This document shows, piece after piece, positions 43,167 to 50,332 of a DNA stretch of 64,000 nucleotides. Position 1 is the first letter of the stretch; every line of letters begins with the position of its first letter. Below the pieces are notes generated by a model. The model searched no databases. It saw only the letters and a program-made list of their open reading frames with translations, and had not been told where the DNA came from. The stretch is taken from the NCBI GenBank assembly GCA_026014745.1, contig JAOZHS010000003.1:352137-416136 (forward strand), given 5' to 3'. Made by a program: the position numbers and the translations under genes. The DNA comes from Candidatus Bathyarchaeota archaeon (GTDB taxonomy: Archaea > Thermoproteota > Bathyarchaeia > Bathyarchaeales > Bathycorpusculaceae).

Positions 43167-43808
43167 ATGATGCAAGACGTAAGCCCCCCAAAAAAGAAAA
43201 CAGACATCAAAGTAATAGCTTTAGCCATTATCTGTGTTATCTTGGCAGCAGGTTTAGTAGGGGTTATAGCAGTTTACCAGCCTACTGAACAAGCAAATAA
43301 AGATGCTCAAATCGCTGAGCTACAGGCTCAAGTCGCTAGCCTTACACAAAAACTTGCTACAGCATCTGATACCTCAGCATACACTACCCAAATTGCAAGT
43401 TTACGACAGCAAATCTCAGAGTTACAAAGTGACTTATCAAGCGCCAACAGTACCATAACCACTATGTACGCTGAACAAACAGAATATCAGCAGATCATTA
43501 ATTTACAGAAAACAAGTATCCTAAATGACGAATCATTAACTCAAAACGCCAACACTACAACCGAGTATTGGAGCGGGAACCTCCTCTATGCAGGTTACTT
43601 TACAGTAGAAATCGAATCTAACTCCACCACAACATTCGCACAAATCATCTACTCCTTCGGAGACATCGACTTTAACTATAACCAAACCATCGGCAAAAGC
43701 GGAACTGCACTCTTCGCCGTTTTGCCTACGGATACTCATCTAATAATTGGCAACCTTGAACAAACGAACGCAACTGCCATTAACGCTACAGCTACAATCC
43801 ATTACTAA
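43167..43808 (+). CDS. anchored coiled-coil surface protein
   Basis: This 213-residue protein has an N-terminal anchor helix (KVIALAIICVILAAGLVGVIAVY) after a short basic head, followed by a coiled coil (residues about 45-110, IAELQAQVASLTQKL and IASLRQQISELQSDLSSANSTI) and a beta-rich C-terminal domain with several N-glycosylation sequons (NTT, NST, NQT, NAT). It is probably exposed outside as a stalked domain. No family is recognised. TATA-like TTATTTATAC lies about 45 nt upstream. A T-rich terminator (CCTTTTCTTTTTTA) follows it. Confidence 0.65.
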   Translation: MMQDVSPPKKKTDIKVIALAIICVILAAGLVGVIAVYQPTEQANKDAQIAELQAQVASLTQKLATASDTSAYTTQIASLRQQISELQSDLSSANSTITTMYAEQTEYQQIINLQKTSILNDESLTQNANTTTEYWSGNLLYAGYFTVEIESNSTTTFAQIIYSFGDIDFNYNQTIGKSGTALFAVLPTDTHLIIGNLEQTNATAINATATIHY

Positions 43809-43870
43809 CTTACCTTTTCTTTTTTATACTAACATCTAATATAGAAGCACCCACAGAGTTATAGTGGAGA

Positions 43871-45964
43871 ATGCCTTCTTTTATGAACCCCATCTTGGAG
43901 AATAAACCCAACAGGTTAATCCATGAAAAAAGCCCGTACCTGCTTCAACACGCCTACAACCCAGTAGACTGGTACCCTTGGGGGCAAGAAGCATTTGAAA
44001 AAGCAAAAGCAGAAGATAAACCCGTTTTTGTCTCCATAGGCTACTCCGCCTGTCACTGGTGCCACGTGATGGAAAAAGAAAGCTTTGAGGACCAACAAGT
44101 CGCCAAAGCCATGAACCAAGCATTCGTCTGCATCAAAGTGGACAGAGAAGAACGCCCCGACCTCGACGCTGCATATATGGCGGTCTGCCAAGCTATGGGA
44201 CACAACTGCGGTTGGCCCCTAAACGTTATCTTGACGCCCGACAAGAACCCCTTCTTTGTAGCCAGCTACATTCCTAAAGACAACCGCTATGGTACCATGG
44301 GCATGCTGAGTCTTATCCCTCAAATAAGCGAAATTTGGAGAACACAAAAAGCTGAAATGGAAGGCGTCGGCAAAGAAGTGAACCGACAAATTACGCTGCA
44401 AGCTAAAGCGCCTTCTGAAAATCAACTTGACAAAAACGACTTAGACAACGCATATGAACAACTGTTTTTACGCTTCGACCCAGACAACGGCGGATTCGGA
44501 GGAGCCCCCAAATTTCCCACGCCACAAAACCTCCTGTTTCTGTTGAGGTATTGGCGGAGAACAGGAGAAAAAACCGCATGGAACATGGTAGAGAAGACGT
44601 TGCGGGCAATGCGACTAGGCGGCATTTTTGACCAAATCGGGTTAGGTTTCCACAGATACTCCACCGACGCGGCATGGTTGGTGCCACATTTTGAGAAGAT
44701 GCTCTATGACCAAGCCACCTTAACCTTAGCCTACTTAGAGGCCTATCAAGCGTCGAGAGCTCCCAAATTCAAAATCACCGCAATAGAAACCTTAGAGTAT
44801 GTTCTTAGAGCCCTAAAATCGCATGAAGGAGCCTTCTATGCAGCGGAAGATGCAGACAGTGAAGGCAAAGAAGGCAAATTCTACCTCTGGACCCTAAACG
44901 AAATCAAACAAGCCCTACCACCCCAAGACGCAGAATTAGCCATCAAACTATATGACGTCAGAGCAGAAGGCAACTTCTATGAACCACCAAACAGATTGAC
45001 AGGCAACAACATTCTACATCTCGCTGGACCAATTGAGGACTTAGCCGCCGAGTTTGAGTTAACGCCTGATGAGCTTATCATTAAGCTGGGCAGAGTCACA
45101 AACGAGTTGTTTGCTGTTAGAGAAAAACGGGTACATCCAGCCAAAGATGACAAGATACTGGTAGACTGGAACGGTTTAATGATTGCCGCCTTGGCGCGGG
45201 CAAACCAAGTACTTGGACAGCCACGTTACCTGCAAGCCGCCAGAGACGCCGCCGATTTTATACTCAAAGACATGCGAACGCACAAAGGACGCTTATATCA
45301 CAGATACGCGAAGGGTGAACGTGCAGTAGGCGGATTTTTGGATGATTATGCATGTTTAGTTTTTGGATTAATTGAGCTATACGAGGCTGGGTTTGAAATG
45401 AAATATTTGCAGGCAAGCGTTGAGTTAACACAGATCATGCTTGAGGAGTTCTGGGACCCAAGCGCAGGCGGCTTCTATTTAACAGACCGCAACGCCGAAG
45501 CTTCCGTACCGAGAATAAAACAAACCTACGACGGAGCCGCACCGTCAGGAAACGCCATAGCCTTAATGAATTTACTACGCTTATCCTCACTAACAGGGGA
45601 GGTTTCATTTCAGCAGTATGCAGATAAACTGTTTGGAGCCTTCTCTGAGGAAGTTAAGGGGCAACCCTTAGGTCACACGTTTCTGCTCGCGGGGCTGGAT
45701 TTTGTTATAGAGCCCGTTAATGTTGTTTTAGTCGGCGACGCCAAAGAAGACAGCACCGTTGCATTGCTGGAGGTTTTGAGGAAAAACTATCTGCCAAACC
45801 TCACCGTATCCTTACAGACACAAAAAGAAAAACCCGTGGGTCTGGGCTACGAAAGAATCGGGGACAAAACAACCGCCTACATCTGCCGAGGCCAAACCTG
45901 CATGCCACCAACCAATGATCCCCAAAAGATGAGGCAACAACTCGGCTTAACCGCACAGGTTTAA
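43871..45964 (+). CDS. DUF255 thioredoxin-fold / YyaL-like protein
   Basis: This 697-residue protein has an N-terminal thioredoxin-like DUF255 domain (residues about 1-180) with [16 protein letters not shown], where the CHWC motif takes the place of the thioredoxin CxxC. A glycosidase-like six-hairpin domain follows ([10 protein letters not shown] start; [16 protein letters not shown] and [10 protein letters not shown] typical of the family). It is full length for the YyaL/SPATA20 family. The biochemical role is not settled. Protein-disulfide or carbohydrate chemistry has been proposed. The ATG at 43871 and a second at 43883 are both possible. It is transcribed with the GNAT gene (31-nt gap). 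Confidence 0.9.
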   Translation: MPSFMNPILENKPNRLIHEKSPYLLQHAYNPVDWYPWGQEAFEKAKAEDKPVFVSIGYSACHWCHVMEKESFEDQQVAKAMNQAFVCIKVDREERPDLDAAYMAVCQAMGHNCGWPLNVILTPDKNPFFVASYIPKDNRYGTMGMLSLIPQISEIWRTQKAEMEGVGKEVNRQITLQAKAPSENQLDKNDLDNAYEQLFLRFDPDNGGFGGAPKFPTPQNLLFLLRYWRRTGEKTAWNMVEKTLRAMRLGGIFDQIGLGFHRYSTDAAWLVPHFEKMLYDQATLTLAYLEAYQASRAPKFKITAIETLEYVLRALKSHEGAFYAAEDADSEGKEGKFYLWTLNEIKQALPPQDAELAIKLYDVRAEGNFYEPPNRLTGNNILHLAGPIEDLAAEFELTPDELIIKLGRVTNELFAVREKRVHPAKDDKILVDWNGLMIAALARANQVLGQPRYLQAARDAADFILKDMRTHKGRLYHRYAKGERAVGGFLDDYACLVFGLIELYEAGFEMKYLQASVELTQIMLEEFWDPSAGGFYLTDRNAEASVPRIKQTYDGAAPSGNAIALMNLLRLSSLTGEVSFQQYADKLFGAFSEEVKGQPLGHTFLLAGLDFVIEPVNVVLVGDAKEDSTVALLEVLRKNYLPNLTVSLQTQKEKPVGLGYERIGDKTTAYICRGQTCMPPTNDPQKMRQQLGLTAQV

Positions 45965-45995
45965 GATTAAATAACTCTCTGCCACATTCAGGTTT

Positions 45996-46856
45996 ATGAA
46001 ACCCAGCAAAAGCGCCAGTTCAGTCACCATTGAACATATGACAGCCAAAGAAGTCGAAGTGGCAATAGAATGGGCTGCAAAGGAAGGCTGGAACCCTGGC
46101 ATCCACGACGCTGAATGTTTCTATGCAGCAGACCCAGACGGCTTCTATATAGCCAAACTCAACCACGAAATTGCAGGAACCATGTCTGTGGTTAAGTATT
46201 CTGGAGATTTTGCTTTTGGAGGGCTCTACATCGTTAAACCAGAGTACAGAGGATATGGCATTGGATTACTGCTGCAAAAGTTCCTCTCTGAAAAGTACCG
46301 AGACGTTAACGTGGGCATCGACGGCGTGGTGGGTATGCAATCAAAGTATGAACAAGACGGTTTCCGCTTCGCACATAACAACGCAAGGTATGCTGGGAAA
46401 GGAAAAGGCGAACACTCCAAACGGTGCTTGTCAATAGAGAAAAAAGATTTCACAGAAGTCGCTGCCTATGACACCTTCTGTTTTTCAACTCCGAGACAGC
46501 GTTTTTTGGAGAAATGGCTATTCCAAGAAGACGCAAACAGTCTGCTGGTTAGAGATGACAAAACAGATAGAATCTGCGGTTACGGGGTCATTCGTAAGTG
46601 TTGGGTGGGCTACAAGGTGGGTCCCCTCTTCGCCGATAACTCAACAGTTGCAGAGTTGCTCTTTGACAGCCTATCCTCAACGGCACCCAACGAAGTAGTG
46701 TTTTTAGACGTGCCCCAACCCAACACGGCGGCAACCCAGCTTGCCCAAAAAAGACAAATGCAACAGGTCTTCAGCACTGTACGAATGTATTCAAAAGAGG
46801 CTCCTAACTTGCCACTTTCAAAAATCTATGGCATAACAAGCTTCGAACTCGGGTAA
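45996..46856 (+). CDS. two-domain GNAT acetyltransferase
   Basis: This 286-residue protein has an N-terminal GNAT domain (residues about 5-145) with the acetyl-CoA motif FGGLYIVKPEYRGYGIGLLLQKFL, and a C-terminal second GNAT-like half (residues about 160-285) with CGYGVIRKCWVGYKVGPLFADNSTVAELL. This layout matches bacterial YitI/DUF1248-like acetyltransferases. Acceptor amines may be small molecules or protein N-termini. It follows the DUF255 gene in the same direction. The ATG at 45996 has no strong ribosome site. Confidence 0.85.
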   Translation: MKPSKSASSVTIEHMTAKEVEVAIEWAAKEGWNPGIHDAECFYAADPDGFYIAKLNHEIAGTMSVVKYSGDFAFGGLYIVKPEYRGYGIGLLLQKFLSEKYRDVNVGIDGVVGMQSKYEQDGFRFAHNNARYAGKGKGEHSKRCLSIEKKDFTEVAAYDTFCFSTPRQRFLEKWLFQEDANSLLVRDDKTDRICGYGVIRKCWVGYKVGPLFADNSTVAELLFDSLSSTAPNEVVFLDVPQPNTAATQLAQKRQMQQVFSTVRMYSKEAPNLPLSKIYGITSFELG

Positions 46857-46870
46857 TTAAAAGGTTGAAG

Positions 46871-46955
46871 CGCCGAGGATGGGATTCGAACCCATGCGGA
46901 CCAGGAGATCCACGGGCTCTCAAGGCCCGCGCGTTAACCACTCTGCCACCTCGGC
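46871..46955 (-). tRNA. tRNA-Ser(UGA)
   Basis: Read on the minus strand the sequence folds into a complete class II tRNA. It has a 7-bp acceptor (GCCGAGG with CCTCGGC), a D arm with GGTTAA, anticodon stem GGGC/GCCC around the loop CTTGAGA (anticodon TGA, 46920-46922), a long variable arm (GGATCTCCTGGTCC region) and the T arm with GGTTCGAATCC. The discriminator is G and the CCA end is not encoded. Intron-free. Confidence 0.95.
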
Positions 46956-47072
46956 ACAGCAAATCAACACTTCTAATCCATTGCACCTTAAAATGTTATC
47001 GCAGCCAACCAACAATACCCAAACCTGCAGTAGGCAAAAGGTTCATAACCCCACACACCCAAAACTTGATAC

Positions 47073-47498
47073 ATGCCAAACTCCACGGTCGTCCAAATTC
47101 CAAGCAACATCCTTGACACAATCTATGCAGGCGCCAAAGAACTCTACCCCCGCGAAAGCTTCCTACTTCTCCGCGGCAAAAAACGCAAAGGCAACATAAT
47201 CGTCAATGACTTGCTTTTAGCGCCGTTTGCCATACACGGCGAAGGCGAAGTCCACTTCAACTCCTACATGTTCTCAGGCGACTTTTCCCTAGTCGGCACC
47301 GTTCACTCTCACCCCTCAGGCAACATTACGCCCAGCCACGTAGACATGAACTACTTCTTTGGACGAGTTCTCCTCATAGTAGGGCCTCCTTTCGAAGGCA
47401 AAAACTGCATTGCCGCTTACGACTCCAACGGCGACAATGTTCCAATCGAAATCACAGCCCCGATTGAATGCGATGACGAAGAGTTCTACGAGGAATAA
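47073..47498 (+). CDS. JAMM/MPN domain metalloprotease-like protein
   Basis: This 141-residue single-domain JAB/MPN protein is of the archaeal Mov34 type. The zinc site motif is complete: an upstream Glu (GEGEVHF region) and HSHPSGNITPSHVD at about residues 72-85, giving His-x-His and the downstream Asp. The residues next to it (HSHP[SG]) match RPN11/Csn5-type deubiquitinases and archaeal SAMP-desampylases. It converges on an HExxH protein gene with a 13-nt overlap. No ubiquitin-like gene is seen in the window. It may cleave a ubiquitin-like modifier or a peptide. Confidence 0.85.
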   Translation: MPNSTVVQIPSNILDTIYAGAKELYPRESFLLLRGKKRKGNIIVNDLLLAPFAIHGEGEVHFNSYMFSGDFSLVGTVHSHPSGNITPSHVDMNYFFGRVLLIVGPPFEGKNCIAAYDSNGDNVPIEITAPIECDDEEFYEE

Positions 47499-47854
47499 TC
47501 CTGCTTGCTTTTTAGGGCAGCCAACTGGTAAGCCGCCAAAAAATCGGCTGCAAAGCTATCAGCATTGCCCTCTGTGCCCCGATGCACTCTATCTACAGCT
47601 TTACTGCGCAGGTGATGATAGAATTCGTGGAGGATAACAAATGGGTTGATGACTATGTCGCTGTTTAAGACGTAGATGGTTTGGGTTTGAGCGATGTAGC
47701 AGCCGTACGCTGTAATTTTGTGTTTTTTTGGCAATCCCACTTTTAGTTTAGGAACCTTTACATCGTAATGCTTGGCTAATTCGTTGAGGGCATCTTCGGT
47801 TTTTCCACTCAAAATGAGCCAGACAATATAGGGTTTAAAATTATCTTGAGCCAT
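47486..47854 (-). CDS. small HExxH metallopeptidase-like protein
   Basis: This 122-residue protein resembles ImmA/IrrE-type or SprT-like zinc peptidases. The zinc motif HEFYHH lies near residue 76, followed downstream by EGNADSFAADFL, where Glu and Asp could supply further ligands. Before it comes a beta strand LNSDIVINPFVI. No signal is present. The ATG at 47854 begins MAQDNFKPYI, while the upstream TTG at 47857 is less likely. It overlaps the JAMM gene by 13 nt tail to tail and follows the FkbM methyltransferase gene. No helix-turn-helix domain is attached, so substrate recognition would need a partner. Confidence 0.75.
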   Translation of the reverse strand: MAQDNFKPYIVWLILSGKTEDALNELAKHYDVKVPKLKVGLPKKHKITAYGCYIAQTQTIYVLNSDIVINPFVILHEFYHHLRSKAVDRVHRGTEGNADSFAADFLAAYQLAALKSKQDYSS

Positions 47855-47872
47855 CAAACAACACGAAGTAAC

Positions 47873-48673
47873 CTATTTGGGTTCCGCAATAAGATGAGGT
47901 TGCAATTCACGTAGATTAATTGGGCGCCAATGGATAACCCAACTATACCCATATTCACGCAGAACTGCCTTCACACGCTCCAGTTCTTCAGGAAAAGTCT
48001 TGGCAGCTCTACCAGTGTCACGGTGAACCTCTACAATTAATCGGGGACGCTGCTTTTCAATGGTTTCTTTGGCGCCGCTTAGAATCGGGATTTCGTAGCC
48101 TTCAGTGTCGATTTTTAAAACGCCGATATTTGGGATAGCCAAACTGTCCAATGATCGGACGGGAATGTCGATAGTTCCGCCTTTATGTAAGCCTTTAAGT
48201 TCAACATCCATAGAGCCACTTAAAGATAAAGCAGCTACGCCCAAACGTCCAGTCGTATCTTTTTCGCCCAAAGCGTATTGATACACATGAAGATTTGGAT
48301 AACCTACGGAACGCCTTTTTAGGACCCCAAAAGCGAGGGGGCTTGGTTCAAAACCGTAAACTGTTCGACCCTGTTTAGCAGCCCACACACTCCATAAACC
48401 GACACTTGCCCCCACATCAACAAGGCAGCTACCTGCCTTAGGCAACATGTATTTAGATAGAAATTCTTCGTCGCCAAAATCTTCCGCAGCAAAATCGCGG
48501 GGTTCATCCTCGCATTTGATGAAGTAATTGTAGAGGGCAGTTGGCATTCGAACACCTCTTCGGTAGAACACGTTTAAGGCGATGGCGACCGTACTACGTA
48601 GACTCTTTTTCCAGATGATATCTTCCAGTTGGATTCGAAGCTTAGCAAAGAACCTTGATAAATGCAAGGACAT
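47873..48673 (-). CDS. FkbM family SAM-dependent methyltransferase
   Basis: This protein of about 266 residues has a class I methyltransferase core: motif I LVDVGASVGLWSVWAA near residues 100-115, FEPSPLAFGVLKR and VLKIDTEGYEIPIL, all FkbM features. FkbM enzymes methylate sugars or small molecules, and archaeal homologues are often found with glycosylation genes. I chose the ATG at 48673, because TTTATAAAC near 48698-48706 would start transcription close to it. The in-frame ATG at 48691 is inside the predicted promoter. The N-terminal 60 residues are variable. Confidence 0.85.
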   Translation of the reverse strand: MSLHLSRFFAKLRIQLEDIIWKKSLRSTVAIALNVFYRRGVRMPTALYNYFIKCEDEPRDFAAEDFGDEEFLSKYMLPKAGSCLVDVGASVGLWSVWAAKQGRTVYGFEPSPLAFGVLKRRSVGYPNLHVYQYALGEKDTTGRLGVAALSLSGSMDVELKGLHKGGTIDIPVRSLDSLAIPNIGVLKIDTEGYEIPILSGAKETIEKQRPRLIVEVHRDTGRAAKTFPEELERVKAVLREYGYSWVIHWRPINLRELQPHLIAEPK

Positions 48674-48741
48674 ATGCCTCTTCAATGGCATTCTTGTTTA
48701 TAAAAATCTTTTCAACACCTAAGCAGCCTATCAAAAACAGA

Positions 48742-49995
48742 TCAGGAGGTTCCGTAGGTGCCCCGACGAATCTTCTCCGCCAACAAATGAATAAACTCAA
48801 TCGGCCAAACGTCATCACAGACATCGTCAGTTAAAATTTTGCGTTGATGATACATTGGAATAAGGTCGTTTTTGAGAAGCAATATCAACAGGAACTTGTG
48901 ACCATAAGTGCGTTTAAAGAGGGCATATTTGCGGGCTTGTTTTTTGGTCATTTCAAAGTGCGGTTCAAGAATGATTTTCCGCCCCGCCACAGTTTTCTCC
49001 AAAATGAAGTCAGGAGTGTAAACCTCGTTAGGTAAGGGGAAACTGATGGTTTCGTACCCATAGGGTATGTGAAGGCGCAGAAGAGTCAGAGCGGTTTTCT
49101 TTTCCCAACCGCTTTTGTATCGACTCATTTTTTGGTAATAAGCTGTAGATTGTCCCGTGACTTTTTGCATTCGCTCCAAAAAATCTAACGCAGATTTGAG
49201 GGTGCGTATGTTGAGTGTTTTCTGTTTAAGCCAGCGTCCCAACAAGAAAAATGGGTAGTCAACTTTGGCGGGGTCTTGGGGAAAAAGGCTTTTCGCGTAA
49301 ACGGTGACTTTCTGGCGTGCCTCAGCCGCAGTTTGCTCGTTTCGCCAAAGTGAAGGTGACGCCGAAGGAATAACACCTAAAGCAGCGGCGACGTTGGCGT
49401 TTTCTTTTGTTAGGGGAACATAGAGGTCTTCGGGAAGAAGATGGTCATAGATTTGGAGGTCAGGACTGGAACGAACCATCCACCGCATATAGGTCCATGC
49501 TCGATCCATATGAGGACCACGCAATGAAGGAACATTTTTTGCAAGATCCTCCAAGAAGTCTTTGGGTTTACTGAATTTCTGTGCATACTTTAAGAGGTTA
49601 CGTTCTGCATTAAACTTAACAAACGTGTTTACCTGTGCAAGATTCTCGGAGGCTGCTTTTCTGTTGGGTCCCAAATCGTTGTAAAAATCGCATTTGACAA
49701 TTTCCTCTTCGAAGGTGTGAGCTTTTTTTATGTCAAATAAACCGTTCCCTAACGCAATATGCAGATAGGCAAGGAGCATTCGGGCGTTTTCGGGATACCC
49801 AACTATAGTGTCGTCAAGAATAGTTGCGGAGAGCAGAAAATAGTGGGCAGCAATCTTGCGTTCTTCATACTTTTCTGAGTAGGGATTAAAGAGAAGACGG
49901 GGGCTCATACGACGGTCCCATTGAACATCGGCGACGTTGGAGTTTTTGTTGATGAAATCAAATAGTGGCCCAGTTACTTCAGCGCTCGCCGCCAT
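48742..49995 (-). CDS. DUF2400-like helical domain fused to PD-(D/E)XK-like domain
   Basis: This 417-residue protein appears to combine two parts. Residues 30-215 resemble the DUF2400/HhH-glycosylase-like family (NPYSEKYEERKIAAHYFLLSATIL and YMRWMVRSSPDLQIYDHLLPEDLYVPL). However, the segment that holds the catalytic Asp in those proteins reads LTKENANVAA, so glycosylase activity is doubtful. Residues 295-370 have a nuclease-like pattern: E298 in WEKK, D329 in YTPDFIL and E344 in ILEPHF, where His replaces the usual Lys. This may be a DNA repair or restriction-type nuclease. Upstream is 337 nt without genes. Confidence 0.6.
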   Translation of the reverse strand: MAASAEVTGPLFDFINKNSNVADVQWDRRMSPRLLFNPYSEKYEERKIAAHYFLLSATILDDTIVGYPENARMLLAYLHIALGNGLFDIKKAHTFEEEIVKCDFYNDLGPNRKAASENLAQVNTFVKFNAERNLLKYAQKFSKPKDFLEDLAKNVPSLRGPHMDRAWTYMRWMVRSSPDLQIYDHLLPEDLYVPLTKENANVAAALGVIPSASPSLWRNEQTAAEARQKVTVYAKSLFPQDPAKVDYPFFLLGRWLKQKTLNIRTLKSALDFLERMQKVTGQSTAYYQKMSRYKSGWEKKTALTLLRLHIPYGYETISFPLPNEVYTPDFILEKTVAGRKIILEPHFEMTKKQARKYALFKRTYGHKFLLILLLKNDLIPMYHQRKILTDDVCDDVWPIEFIHLLAEKIRRGTYGTS

Positions 49996-50332
49996 GTCCG
50001 CTTACCCAAAATCGTACTATATGCACAAGATACTTAAAACATGCTATCATGTTTTTCCAGAAAGAACACCTAACACTCAAACAGCTTGTCAGCCTTGATT
50101 AGCGTTTTTACTTTTTTATCATCAAATGAAAACACAAGATCAGTGTGTGGAAAATTACAATTATTAAAGAGAAAATATTTGGTTTAACATTGTTTTTGCG
50201 TTAAAACTAGAAAAAGCATCTGGGCGATATTTGGGGTAGTTTTGGGTAATGTCTGGGTGAATTTTAATTAACGCACCGCTGGCAAGGGCTAATGGAGCGG
50301 TAAATACTGCTCTCAAAAAAGAAGGAAAAAAT
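49996..50332. other. intergenic region with regulatory repeats
   Basis: No gene is seen. TTTTAATTAA at 50261-50270 is a TATA box for the PQQ-propeller gene, preceded by four 11-bp repeats (see next entry). An ACCGCT/AGCGGT hairpin (50275-50280/50296-50301) lies after it. On the left, TTTTAAGTATC-type DNA near 50030 could serve the DUF2400-like gene. Confidence 0.5.
50221..50264 (+). promoter_or_regulatory. four 11-bp direct repeats upstream of a TATA box
   Basis: TGGG recurs at 50221, 50232, 50243 and 50254, exactly 11 bp apart, in TGGGCGATATT, TGGGGTAGTTT, TGGGTAATGTC and TGGGTGAATTT. The array ends at the TATA box (TTTTAATTAA, 50261-50270). It has the form of an activator-binding array, one site per helical turn. 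The regulator is unknown. Confidence 0.55.

Noticed and set aside
43916-44244. Several antisense ORFs over the DUF255 gene
   Set aside because: They are shadows of a strongly supported 697-codon gene with family motifs on the plus strand.
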